From Entonaema liquescens (taxonomy: Eukaryota > Ascomycota > Sordariomycetes > Xylariales > Xylariaceae), in assembly GCA_902805475.1 (NCBI GenBank), contig CADCSX010000025.1, positions 62,001-126,000 on the forward strand: 64,000 nucleotides of DNA, in the 5' to 3' direction. A program made the position numbers and the translations under genes. Shown in pieces: positions 11,437-24,900 of the stretch. Below the pieces are notes generated by a model, which worked only from the letters and a program-made list of their open reading frames with translations, was not told the DNA's origin and made no database searches. Every line of letters begins with the position of its first letter. The stretch's first letter is position 1.

Positions 11437-13182
11437 CTAAGCAAATAAGCCCTCATTGGCTTTCGCTTCTGCTCCCTTTGGTGCATCCTTCCAGTACGTG
11501 ATTGTCCGTGTGTTCGTGTAGTATTTCAGTCCGAGCGGCCCTAGCTCCCCGCCAATACCGCTTTGCTTGTGTGCGCCGAACAGTGCAACCGGGTCTAACT
11601 TCAATCCGCCGTTGACCCAAGCGCTCCCCGTCTGAAGACTTTCAGAAATACGCCACGCGCGCTTCCCGTCGCGGCAGTAGACTGTCGCCCCCAGGCCCGT
11701 GGGAGTATCGTTTACACGCTCTATAACCTCCCTATCATCGCGCCACGTCAACACCGGAACTATAGGTCCGAAAGGCTCTTCCTGCACAATGCGCGAGTTT
11801 TCTGGTGGGTTAGTTACGATGGCCGGTGCTATGAAATACCCTGGTCTGCTGTCGTCCACAGAGACTTTGCTACCGCCCCCAGCGGCGAAGTTGAACCCTT
11901 GCTCTTCGCAGTCGTTGTAGATAGATTTGACCTTCTCGAACTGTAGTTTGTTCTGAATCGGACTATAGAAGCCCTCGCCTAGCTTATAACTCTTGACGAT
12001 TGCTACAAGGTGCTTAATGAACTCGTCGTAGACTGATTCATGCACGTAGATGCGCTTCGTAGCCATGCAAATCTGGCCGGAATGTGCAAATGTCGCTGTG
12101 GCTACTAACTGTGCCGCCTCAAGGACATCAAAATCCTCAGTTACTACCGCTGCGTCGTTGCCACCCCTATTGACCCGTTAGCATTATTCATTAACAGGCT
12201 GATTATGATATCGGGATACCATACAACTCCAAGTTAACTCTTTTCAATGTCTCAGAAGCTGCGGCCATAATCTTCTTCCCGGTAGCCGTAGAGCCGGTAA
12301 ATGAGATCTTGTGGATTCCGGGGTGTTTCGTCATCCAGGGGCCGAGATTATCATCTCCCCAAGGCCTGTACCACGCCAGGTGGGAGGACCTCAGCCGCTA
12401 TTTCGGCTATCTTGAGAGTGGTATAAGGTGTGAATGGCCTTTAGGTTGTCAGATACGACATGAAAGTAGAATTGGCAGGTCCACGGTACTCACGAAGGCT
12501 TCAATATGACTGTGCAACCAGTAGCTAGCGCTGGGGCCATCTTCAGAATAGCTAGCTGGAAAGGATAGTTCCATGGAGTGATTCCTGCAACTACACCGAT
12601 GGGAACATGTTGTACAACGATTCTTACGTCCTCAGTGTCCTTTAAAACTTGATCTGGAACTGACCAATCCGCTACGACTGATCAGATTTCGAACGTGGGT
12701 CATTAACGTTGAGCTAGAACTCACCATGCCCTCTCATGGTATTGATACCCATCGAAATCTCGGACTCTGCAAATGGTACCTAACACGGAAGTTAGTGTCC
12801 ACAATATCGAAGGTATATTGAATTATTTCTTACCGGTTTACCGCTCTCCTTGGACAGCAAGTCAGTCAGCGCGTCCTTGTGCTTCTCCAAACGATCAGCG
12901 AGATCCTTCATAAATCTAGATCTCTCTTGCTGCTGTGTTAGAGACCACGTCTTGAATGCAGCGTTGGCGGCTGCCACGGCTTCGTCGAGGTCAGTCTCTG
13001 TAGCTACAGGAACCTCCCAAAGAGCCTTTCCTGTACTTGGATCAATTCCATGGTACGTTTTATCACTTGGCGTTCTCGAATTATTGATAATCTGTCGGAC
13101 ATTTAGAAATAGGCTTGTGGGTGTAATCTGTGTTCTAAAAACTTACGTTGTAGAACGTGGTGAAAGATATTGGACTATCCAT
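11437..13182 (-). pseudogene. Aldehyde dehydrogenase, frameshifted (or sequence error)
   Basis: NAD(P)-dependent aldehyde dehydrogenase. Exons: 13147-13182, 12834-13091, 12725-12779, 12494-12671, 12225-12438, 11437-12166. All splice junctions join in frame, giving PWNYPF, FTGSTATGKK, LELGGNDAA (general-base Glu) and GQICMATKRIY (catalytic Cys), plus the EEPFGPIVPV motif. Within the fifth exon, however, the frame breaks at 12357-12360: the expected sequence after VVQAL (Gly-Gly-Asp-Asp-Asn-Leu-Gly) is only readable with two extra bases at the run of four G's, and the total is 1471 nt, not a multiple of 3. The break sits in a homopolymer, so a sequencing or assembly error is possible. If intact the protein would be about 490 aa, the normal family length. 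It could oxidise a ring-fission semialdehyde. Confidence 0.75.
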
Positions 13183-13913
13183 GGTATTCGAGTTTTCCAA
13201 GCGGGATACTAAATTCTCCAAGTTACTCTGTAGGTTCAGGAGTAGGCACTTAGGCACCAACGAGTCTTAAATAGTTATTTTATCTTCATCGTCTTACTGC
13301 CGAACTACTATTCATGAAGAAGCGAGGATTCAGCTTAATCTAACTACCACAAGGCTTAGATGCCAAAATTACCGGGATGGAGTAGGTCCGATTCGCTAAA
13401 GCAAGTCCATCGGTTCCTCTCCCTTACAAAACATGAAGGTGAATTCCATATTATCTGATGGACTTTCAAGTAAGGCCAGGATGTTTTGGAATTAATTCTT
13501 ACATATGTAATTTTGGATCCGCCAAGATCTACGCGGACTATCCCCACCTGGGGATTATAAGCTGGCTAGCTTACACAGTCCACTAATACCATTAGAACCG
13601 GGCTTAAGTATAGACGATGCCTGGGAGCAGATCGGGTATCGCTGGTCGGAGTTAATAGATCTTTCGTATTTACAGGATATCTACGGGAATCCATTCATTT
13701 TCGGCTTATGGTGTTATGCCATGTGGATCGACAGTGGCAGAGTTCCTGAGCATTGTCATCACGTTGACCCGGCTTTGGTTCCTCGGGGCCCCTTTTCTCA
13801 TACCCTTCACGTAAAATCGATAAATATTTCTACGTAAAAGGCAGTAGTGTCTTTTAATAGGTTAATTTACAAAACATTTAGATACTTTGTCTATAGATAC
13901 AAGGTTTAGTATT
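13183..13913. other. Intergenic between aldehyde dehydrogenase and dioxygenase
   Basis: Gene-free, about 730 bp. A plus-strand frame without a start codon is open for about 100 codons around 13540-13837 but resembles no family I know. It is probably chance or an old fragment. Confidence 0.4.
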
Positions 13914-14971
13914 CTAATGCCATGTTACCGGAATAGGAGGCCCCCAAATAGCTGGCGGGGTCCCCGCAAGCCTTGAGGTTGGCGTGTCCTCATTCACCAC
14001 ATCGCCATCCGCATAATGTTCTATGATGAAACCTGTAGGATCGTACCAATAATCAAATACCTGTGACCCCATAATATGTCTTCCTACGCCCCATTTTAGC
14101 TCGTAGCCCTTTTCTTGTAACCATTCATGGCCCATCATCTGCGTGTCTATGTCCTCTACCTCGAATGATGAATGGTGTACTGTTGTCCCTTTGCTGTTTT
14201 CGCCGTGATGTGCGGCTACCAGTAAGCAGTGGTGATCAGAGTATTCGGGGCCGAGGTCAAGGTGCAAGAAGTTCATAATCTCCTTGGACGGGTCTCCGGG
14301 CACATGGACAATGTCGGTCGACTTGAAGTTAAAATGAGTAGAGTACCAGTCGCAAGTCTTCCTGTAGTTATCTGTTATGTAACCGAAGTGACCGAGCTTA
14401 TGGACCTTGGCTGGGCCGCTATCCAAGCGATTGAAGACACCTTTTTCAAAGATAATGTTAATATCACCTAACCACAGGGCTTCATATGAGCAAGGAGCCA
14501 TTCGCGCTTACCCTTTCTCACTTTCTTGATAGCTCCGTTCACGTTTGGTTGACCTCCAACAACACTCGACAGGCCCCTATCCGGTACGACCCTATCTTTT
14601 TGGTCGTACACAATCTGAAGTTCAAACCCATTCACGTCGGTCACACTAACCATCTTTCCTCCACCTGGTCGCTTGGATATATCCCTTATTTCGGAACTCT
14701 CTAGCTTGCAAGCCCTTTTAAAGTCGTCTTCCGTTCGTGCCGTGAACCCGGCTCCGATGAACCTCTTGCCCTGGCCCGCCGGTGCCTGACGAGCAACATA
14801 GACATAGGGATCTGGTCCGTAGCCCCGCAAGAATGCATCCCCATCGTCGTTGGCGGCACTTGTCAGCTCAAACCCGAAGTCGTCAGCGAACGCCAAGAAC
14901 TTCGTAAGGTCTGGATGTTCGTAAATCACGTAGGAAATGCGACCAAGGTTAACTTTCTCCGATGTAGCCAT
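13914..14971 (-). CDS. Type I extradiol ring-cleavage dioxygenase (VOC superfamily)
   Basis: Predicted Fe(II)-dependent dioxygenase that opens catecholic rings next to, not between, the hydroxyls. Exons 14512-14971 and 13914-14440 join in frame to 328 aa (intron 14441-14511). It has two vicinal-oxygen-chelate halves. The catalytic C-terminal half shows the three metal ligands expected of type I enzymes: His in VHKLGHFGY, His in TTVHHSSFEV, and Glu in GFIIEHYADGD. The N-terminal half is degenerate, as usual (LGRISYVIYEHPDL at the start). Start taken at ATG 14971; an in-frame ATG at 15016 would add 15 residues. In the same strand and block as the aldehyde dehydrogenase. Confidence 0.88.
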
Positions 14972-15798
14972 ATTCAAACGGTTTTCCCACGACGACCATA
15001 GGGATTCTTTTGGCAACTTCTACTCCAATTAGCCAAGAATAATAGAGACAACTTTATACTCTGCATCTGCCGGAGACTTAGACCTCATGAGCCCCCGCCT
15101 CGGGAGTATCGTTTAAGTAGCGTTTAAAAATTGCCGGCCAACCTCCATCGTATGGCTGGATAGGAATCTACTTCAAGGTATGACGATGGGCTCAAGTGCC
15201 CTGGAAATACTTTATGCCAAACATAACATGGAAGGGAATTGAGCCGGGCTATTCACGATCGGTAGTGAACCGTGGGAAGGCCCGTGTTTGGTGACAATCA
15301 CGTAAGCGTTCCACCGCATTCCGGACCGGGCCGGCACAGCTTCACGGTTTTATAACGCCGTCGCCATTCAATTAAAATCTAGGGGTTACATTCAACAAGC
15401 CGCGCAGTGGACGTCTCCATGCCCCCTCCAACTACCATTAGGTATATTCAAGGCTCAGAATAGATGCCCACCGTGATCTAGATCTAGACTTTCGGATACT
15501 ATGTTTATTGCGTGTCTGTATCCTATTCGCTGTGCTGCAGGTGAACGAAACTGGCATCGCGGAGTGGCGAATCGGACGAGGTACATATCAGGCTAAAATT
15601 CTCAGATTGTCCCAGATGCACATATCGTATAGATAATTGTGGATGTTTCGCTCGAGGAACTATATATAGGTACGCTTGGTAGGTAGATAATCAAGAGATC
15701 ATTGTGATCACCATTTACAGGTATTTTGGTTATCCCTACCAAGCCTTGTACATATCATAGCAGGCAACTGTCGATCAGGTACAGCAGTACGCATCGAA
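14972..15798. other. Intergenic upstream of the GH6 gene
   Basis: About 830 bp with no gene. It contains the upstream region of the dioxygenase (minus) and of the interrupted GH6 gene (plus). Confidence 0.5.
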
Positions 15799-15965
15799 AT
15801 GCAACAAGTTACTTCACTAATCACACTTGTGCTCGTCAGTGTAGCTCAGAAAGGGTACGCTAGAGCTGTGCTACCGGACTCTCCGAGTTACTGTTTAACC
15901 CCCGCTGTATTAGACGCGGGGACAAATGTGTGGGAAAACCATAAGCTTCACGTAGATCCATATTA
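15799..15965 (+). pseudogene. GH6 glycoside hydrolase, 5' fragment (split by transposon)
   Basis: First 55 codons plus two bases of a GH6 (cellobiohydrolase/endoglucanase) gene. The ATG at 15799 opens a hydrophobic signal peptide (MQQVTSLITLVLVSVA) followed by a mature start running into LHVDPYY, which corresponds to the NPYY segment near the start of GH6 catalytic domains. The frame is cut after the first two bases of the second Tyr codon by the 10-kb element. It continues at 25997 with CAA CAG... so that the second Tyr, then QQEVGKAVDA, are restored. No CBM1 cellulose-binding module is visible. Confidence 0.85.
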
Positions 15966-16065
15966 TTAGTGCTGTCTACACAAGTTCGACGTAGCACCCC
16001 TAAGGGGGTACTGCGCATTGATTAAAGAAACGGGTAAGATTTGGGATTTAATCGAGATTTACCTT
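15966..16065 (+). repeat. Left terminal inverted repeat of the 10-kb element
   Basis: About 100 bp matching the reverse complement of the right end. Strongest identity is in the first ~57 bp; differences are mainly transitions. An inner near-palindrome (GCACCCCTAAGGGGGTACTGC) could form a hairpin. Confidence 0.85.
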
Positions 16066-16184
16066 GTATATATGATTTTGCTAGGAACCTTATATAATTT
16101 AAATGTATCTTTTTTAATATATATATTTTTTTTATAATAATATTTTGTAATTTATATAATTATATAATTACGTTATGTTTTTAT

Positions 16185-16550
16185 TATAATGCGTATTTAC
16201 GTATTAATTTATTATAATTTTTTATATTTTATTAATTTATTATAATTATTTATATTTTAATATTTATTTACGTATTAATTTTTTATATTTTAATGCGTAT
16301 TTGCGTATTAATTTATTATAATCCATTATAATTATTTATATTTTAATATTTTTTTATATATTAATCTTTTATATTTTAATACGTATTTACGTATTAATTC
16401 GTTATAATTTTTTATATTTTATTAATTTATTATAATTATTTATATTTTAATATTTATTTACGTATTAATTTTTTATATTTTAATATATATTTGCGTATTA
16501 ATTTATTATAATTATTTATATTTTAATGTTTATTTATTTATTTATATATT
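16185..16550 (+). repeat. Long tandem repeat array, left subterminal
   Basis: Two copies of a ~190-bp higher-order unit made of a ~104-bp and a ~88-bp module. Each module starts with a TACGTATTAATTTATTATAA-like or TGCGTATTAATT-like segment. Module starts are near 16191, 16291, 16379 and 16483. Confidence 0.7.
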
Positions 16551-16724
16551 TAATTTAATTTATTTTTATATTATATAATTTATTAAAAAATGTTTTTGTG
16601 TATTTAAATTTTTATTTTTTTATTATATATTTAAATATATTTAATGGGTATATAAAAAGTTAATAATTAATAATTAATTTTTAAAAAAATTTTAATTATA
16701 ATAATATGATTATAAAAAGTTTTG

Positions 16725-16885
16725 GTTATGGGTTAAAAGCTTTAAATAAATTTTAATTATAAATTAAAAACTTTAAATAAATTTTAATTATAATATAAAA
16801 GTTTTAAATAAATTTTAATTACGAGTTAAAAATTTTAAATAAACTTTAATTATAAATTAAAAGTTTTAAATAAACTTTAATTATA
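16725..16885 (+). repeat. Short tandem repeat array (~31-bp unit)
   Basis: About five imperfect copies of a unit built on TTTTAATTATAAATTAAAA followed by a TTTAAATAAA segment; variants are transitions. Confidence 0.7.
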
Positions 16886-19800
16886 GTTTTAAGATTATGT
16901 AATATATGGCGGTTAATTATATATATTTTTAAATTTATTTTTAATTATTTTAAAGTTTTTTTTTTTTTAAATTTTTTTTAAATTTTTTTTTTAATATTTT
17001 TTTAAAAATAAAATCATTAATATTTTTATTTATTAAAATCTTTAAAATAATTTAAATATTATTATATATTAGTATAATTAAATTAATTTTATTGAAGTTA
17101 AAAATTTTTAAATTTATTTATTATTTAAAATAAAATGTTTTAATATGTTAATAAATATAAATGATTATTTTTTAATGGTGTTTTTTAATAGTTTTATTAA
17201 TTAAAAATTAATTAAACTTATAAAATGGTAAATAAATAAAAGTATTTTTTAAAAGTTTTTTTTATTAATTATTGAATTTTATTTTATTTATTAAATTTAA
17301 TTTATTTAAATTAATTTTTAATTTTTTAATAAATTTATTAAATTTTATAACGTATATTTTTATAATATTATTTTTATAAAAGTAAAAATTTTCTTATAAT
17401 TTATGTTAAAAATGGTAATAAAATTATAATATGTTATTATAATTGAAAAAAATTTATAATAATTATATATTTTAAAGTTTATAAATATTTTAAATATTAT
17501 TTGAATATTAATAAACTATTTATGTAATATAATATTTTTTTATTATTATATTGTTTTTTTTTTTTTTTGGTAATTTAACGTTAACGGTTACGTTATTTTA
17601 TATTATTAATAACGAAATAAAACTGGTTATTTTTTATTATAAATGATTTAATATAATTTAAAATATGTTTTTTTAATTAATGTTATTATTATTTAATGGT
17701 TATTATATGTAAATTATATAATTTTTCCGTAATTATAAATTTGTTTATAATTATTATATATATAATTTTTTTTAAGTTTTTGATAAATGTGTATTATAAT
17801 AAAAAATATTAGTATTTAATTAATTTTTAAAATTTTTAAACAAAAATAAACGAATTTAAAAAACTTATTAATAATTTATAAATTTATTATTAATATATAT
17901 ATAATTATTTAATTAATCTTTTTATATAAAAATAAAGTTATTAAATTTTTATTTTTTTAATTAAAAATAAATGTTATATAATTAAGTTTATTATAATATA
18001 AAATAATTATAAAAATTAATAATAATAAATTTTAAAAATAATTTAATATTATTTATAATTTATAAAAATATATTTTATATTTATATTAAATATTTTTAAT
18101 ATTATTATATATAAATATATAATTATAAATAAAACGGTATTTGGTTAAAAAATTAACTTTAACGTAATTATATATATTAATTTTAATAATTTAAATAAAT
18201 TATTATTAATATTTTAATTTTAATATATTAAAAAGTTTAAAATTAAATAATTAAAGTTTATATGTAAAATAAAATAGTAAAAAAAATATAATAATTTTTA
18301 ATTCGGTAATTTGTTTATAAAATTAAATTATTAAATGGTTATTATAATTATTTAATATTAAAAAATGTTTTTTATTAAAGTTTTTTAATATTATATATTA
18401 ATTAAAATGTTTAAGTTAATTTAAATTAATTATATTATTAGTTTAATTATTTTTATTAATAATTAATATTATATTATTAATTAATTTATTAAATATTTAA
18501 TTTTCTAATATTTAATAATTAAATAAAATTAAAAATGGGATTATTATTACTTTTATAATAAAATAAGTTTTAATTATTATAATAAATATTTTAAAATCAA
18601 AATTAATTGAATAGAATTTTGAAAAATTATTTTAAATTTATAATTATATTTTATTTAAATAGTTGATTTTTATATTAATTTTATTTATATTATATATATA
18701 TTAGGATTTAATATGGTGATTTTATTATATTTAACATAACTCGTTAAATTAGCAAATAATAATGATAATATTATAAATTAATTTATAAGTAATTAATATT
18801 AATTAATTTCGAATTTATTTAAAAATATAACGATTTTATTTTAAAAACCGGGTTGTTTATTATTATTAAATATATTTAAAGTAAAAACATATATTATGAT
18901 TAAATGAAATGATTTAATTAATAATACATTAGATAATATTTACATTAATATAATAATTAATTTTAATTAATTAATGAAATTATACATAAAAAACCATTTT
19001 TTAAAAATTAATAAAAATAATATTATTATAATTATCTTTATTATAAAAATAAGATTTATTATATTAATTTAAAATACGTTTATACGGTGTATTAAAGTAT
19101 TTAATAACGCTTTTAATTAATTTAAATTGGTTTTTGGAAAAAGCTTAAATTATTAATTAAATTTTAATTTTAATGAAATTATTGAAAATCATAATAAATA
19201 AAGTAAAAATAATAAATAAAAAAATAAAAATAATATTAATTAAAATTAAAATAAAAACATTAATTATTATTTTAAATACCATAATAATTTTAAAGTTATT
19301 TATATTATTAATATATAAGAAATATTAATAAAATATATAATTTATAAATAAATAATAATAATTAATATTAAATATAAATAAAAAAGAAAAAAATGATTAA
19401 AGTTTTAATATTAAATATTATAATTTATATAATTTTTTAAAGTTTTTATAATTTTATTTTAATTATTATATATGTATATTTTATTAATATTAATAATTAA
19501 ATTTATTATATAAATTATATAAATTATTTTAAATATTTTAAATAAAATAATGTTAATAAAATAAAAAAAAATAATTTAAAATAATAATATTTAATAAAAA
19601 TAAAAAAAGTAAAATGTTAAAAAAATATATTTTATATTAATAATTATAAAATTAAAATTTAAAATCCCATTACTATTTAAATAAATTTATAAAATTAATT
19701 TTTAATTAAATTATATTGAATAAATATTATTAATAAAATTTAAAATATAATAAATTTTATAAAAATTATTAAAAATAAAATATAAACATATTTTATTAAA

Positions 19801-21689
19801 AAAGTTACTCATTTTATTTTATTTTATTTTTATATTTTTTTACTTTTATTTTTTATATTTTTTAAAATTCTTATTTTTATAATTTCTTTATTAAATATAA
19901 TAATATATTCCTTGAATATAATAATATTTTTATTATAATTTAAATTAAAACGTTTAATTAATATAAAAAAATATTTTTTAAAATTACTAAATTTCCATAT
20001 TTTAAAATTTTTCTTAATATTTAATAATTATATATCAATTCTTTATTATATAATATTCCATATTATTAAATATAAATTTAAAAAATCTTTAAATAAAAAT
20101 AAAATAAATTTTTTAATATATTAAATATAATAAATAAAGTTTTTAATTAATATATTAATAATTTTAGTTTTTTTATATATAATTTTTATAAATTTTTATA
20201 TTATAAAAATCAAAACATATATTAATTAATAAACGTAAAAAAAAACCATATTTTATAATTAAAAAATTAATTAAATTATATTTAAAATAATTTAACCATT
20301 AATAAAAATTTAATTTTCATTTATTAATTAAAAATTTAAATTTTTTTTACCTTTTATAATTAAATATAAAATAAAATAAATATTTTATATATAATAATAA
20401 AAATTAAAATTCTTATTTTTTTAATTTATTAAAAAAAAATTTATTGTTTTAATAATATATTTAATAAATAAATTAAATTTTAAATTATATAAAATTAAAT
20501 TTTTTTTAATAAAAAATAATAAAAATTATTACCGCCATAAAGTTTAATTATTTATAATAATTAATAATATTATTATTATAAAATTTATAACGTTTTTAAA
20601 ATTATTAAAAATAATATTTTTATATATTATTAAAAATATAAATAAAAAATAAATATTATATTATATTTTTATATTATTAAATAATTTTTATTTCCATATA
20701 TTATTTATTATTTTTTTAATTTTTTTATTAATTTAAATAAAAAACTTTTATATTAATTAATAAAAATCTCATAATTTTATTAAATTTATTTTTAATATAT
20801 AATTTTAAAAAGTTAATATTATTAATATAATAAAAAAAATAAAAGTACGGTATATAAATTTATTACTTTAAATTTTATTATTTTAAATTTTAAAATTTAA
20901 AATATTTTATAAATAACTTATTATAAAAACGGAAGTTTTTAATAAATAAAAAATTTTTAATAATAATAAATTTAATTTAATAATATTAAAAATATTAAAT
21001 TATGTAATTATTTTATTTTTTTTTAATTAATAAATATTTATTTTTTAAGTAAAAAAACGTAATATGTTAATAAATATATTTAAAAATTTTTTAAATAATA
21101 TTGGAGTTTTATGAAAAGAATAGAATTGGGTTTATATTATATTATTAATATAATGGGTATTATTATATTAAAATTTTTTTATTTTATTTTTTAAAAATTT
21201 ATATATTATTATATATAATATAAACTTATTTTTAATTATAAAAATAAAGAAATAATTAAAATAAATAAATAAAATTATGGTAATAACAAAAAGAAAAAAA
21301 TAGTAAAAAATAATATAAATAAATGTAAAATTTATATAAAATAATAAAATTTTATTAAATTAATATAATTTTTTATAAAAAAATTTATAAAAATATAAAT
21401 TAATAATTAATATTATATATAAATATAAAGTTTTAATTAATATAATAAATATATATTTAAATTTTAATTAATATAATTATAAAAAGTTAAATAATATTAT
21501 AAATAAATTAATAAAAGGAATTTATATTTTTATTTTAATTATTAAAAATGTTAAATATTTAAGTTATTAATATTTTTATAATATAATTATTTTTAATTTT
21601 TATAAATTTTTATAAAAAATAAAATCTTTTAATTAAATAATATTATTATTAAAATTAATAATAAAATTATAAAATTAATAAATATATTT

Positions 21690-21960
21690 TTATTTTATTT
21701 TTAAATTTTTTAAAAGTTTTTAATATTATAACTTTTAATTAATTTTTAAAAATTTTTAATATTATAATTTTTAATTAACTTTCGAAAATTTTTAATATTA
21801 TAATTTTTAATTAATTTTTAAAAGTTTTTAATATTATAATCTTTAATTAATTTTTAAAAACTTTTAATATTATAATTTTTAATTAATTTTTAAAAACCTT
21901 TAATATTATAATTTTTAATTAACTTTTAAAAATTTTTAATATTTATTTAAAATTTTTAAT
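21690..21960 (+). repeat. Tandem repeat array (~36-bp unit)
   Basis: About seven imperfect copies of a unit combining TTTTTAATATTATAA with TTTTTAATTAATTTTTAAAA. Copies differ by C/T or G/A (one has a CG in TTTCGAAAA). Confidence 0.7.
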
Positions 21961-24900
21961 AATTAAAAACCTTTTTATAAAATATAAATTTATTTAAATA
22001 ATTTTTTAACATTAATTTTATTATACTATAATTACTAAAATTATAAATGTTAAAAACAAAATTATATAAATAAATATTAAATTAAATTAAATATAAATAT
22101 AAAAAAATTTTATAAATAATATTATTTATTTTTATTTAAATAATTTTATTAATTTTATATTTAATAATTTAATTATTTTATTTTGTTTTTTTATATATTT
22201 ATTAAATTTAATTAAATATAAAATATAATATTAATATTTTTTATATACGCGAAAATATTTTAATAAATTTATTTATATATTAAATTTTAAAAATTAATTT
22301 ATAATTAAATATATTAATTTTTATCTTATATAATTAAAAATTTTATTATAATTTATAAAATTTTAATTAAATTTTTTTTTTATTTTAAATAATATATTAT
22401 ATTTTTAACTATTTTATTATTAAATAATAATTAATTATTAAAATATATATTTTAATATATTATTTTATAATAAATATAAAATTATTTTTTTAAGAAATTT
22501 TTATATATATAAAAAATTTTAATATTATATTTTTAATTTAATAATATTTAATAATTATATAAAAAAATGATATAAAAATAAATTATAATTATAATAAATA
22601 ATTATATATTTATAATATTATAATTATTTAAATTATAATAAATATTTATATATTTTAAAAATATTATAATTATATTTATTAAAATATACATTTATATATA
22701 TAATTATAATTTATAATTTAAAAATATTTTATAAATATTAATAAATAATTATAATTAATTTATTTTATTTATAAATTTAAATATATTATATAATAAAGTT
22801 TTTTATTTATTATTAATAATTTTGTTGTTTTTTTTTAAAAGTAATTATTATATATGTTATTATTTTTTTTTTCTTTATAATAAATAGCATTATTAATTTA
22901 TTTTTAAAATTAATTTAAACGTTATTTTGTTTTTATTTAAATATAAATTTATATAAATTTATATAATAAATTATTTTTAAATTAATAATAATAATTATAA
23001 ATTTTATTAACGTAAAAGTAGGAAATAAAATAAAAGTAAAAAGCAAAATAAAAATAAAAAATAAAACAAATATTAACTTAAATATTAATGTTGGTGTTAA
23101 TAGAGTTGTTAATCTTTAATTAATATATATATATAATATATTATATTATTAAAAACTTTATATATTCATAAAAAAATAATGCATTTTATTATTATTATAA
23201 TAATAATAAATATAAATATTATTTATTAAGTTAATATTTTAACTCGATATTATTATTAAAAATATTACGTATTTTTATTATAAATTATAATTGTTTACAC
23301 ATTAATTATATTAATAATTATTAATATGTAAATAGTTATAAATTTAAATATATAAAATTAAAATATTTTTTAAATTTATATTAATTATATTTTAATATAA
23401 TTATATATTATAAAATTTACAGTTACCTTGTTAATTAATAATTAAAAAAAACTTAATATAATTAATATAATAATCGTTTTTTTTAAATTAACGGCGGAAA
23501 AAAAAGTTTAATAAAAGGAAAATATTATTATAAAAAAAACGCGAGAAAATAATAATATAAATATAAATTTTTTAAATTATTTTTTATATAATTTAAAAAA
23601 TTATATATTTATTAATTATATAAATATATTTTATAATATATATAATTATTAATAAATATACATAATAAGATATTTTCTTCGTTGAAATTAAATATATTTT
23701 AAATATTACATTTATAAATTATTTTAATTATAATATTATTATTATTATTATTATTAATAGTAATAGTAATAATAATAATAATAGTAATAAATATGTTTAA
23801 ATTAAAAAAATAAAATTTATAAAAAGTTTTTTTAATTAAAAATATTTTTAATAATTTATTTTACGGAAATAATAATAATTTAATTATTTAAAAATAAATT
23901 TAAAAATATATTATTAAATTTTTAAAATTAAATAATAAAATATTTTTTAAAATAATTAAATTTTTAATAAAATTTTATTTTTTATATAAATTAATATAAA
24001 AAATAAAATTTATATAAAATTATATTTTATTAAATATTATATAATTATTAATTAATAAATATTTTAGTAATATATTAAAAAAAAAATTAATAAAAGTAAA
24101 TTTTTTTATTACTTTTTTTTTAAATTAAAATTTATTTTTTTTTTTTAAATATAAAAAATAATAAATTTAAGAATTATTATTAATAATTTTAAAATAATAT
24201 AATTATTATAAAATTTTATTTTATATTAGTATTATTAAAAAAAAATTTAAAATTAAGTTTTTTTTTAAAAATTTTTTTAAAAAATTAAAAAAAATTATTA
24301 TAAAATATAAATATTTAAATTAGTTAATAAATAATATTATTATTTTAAAAATAAGATTTTTTAATTATTTAAATTAATTTTATATTATAATAATAATATT
24401 TAATCTTTTATTAATAATTATAAAAAATTAATAATATAAATAAAAAAAATAATAAATATAATAAAAGTTTTAATTATTAAAAAAAATATATATATTATTT
24501 TAAATATATATATTAATATATATAATTTTACCTTTATTTTACGTTTATTATAATTTAATTTTATATAAAAAAAATAATTATTAAAAAAGTAACATTTTTT
24601 AATAATAAAAAAAGTTTTAATTTTTTTAATTTAATTTAAAATACGTTATTTTTTTTAATTATAATTTATTTTTAATATTTAAATTTTATTATTAAAAATT
24701 AATATATTAAATATAATATAATAAATTTTTTTTAATAAATATTTAATATATATTAATTATAAATACGTTTTTATAATTTTAACGTTATAAAATAAATTTA
24801 TAAATTTATTAATATTATATAATAATTTTATAAATTATTAAATAATTTAAAATAATATTTTATTATTATTTTTATAAAATAATAATAATATTAAAAATAT

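Noticed and set aside
13540..13837. About 100-codon open plus-strand frame without a start codon
   Set aside because: Lacks a start, splice context and similarity to any family I know; could be an old fragment but is not supportable.
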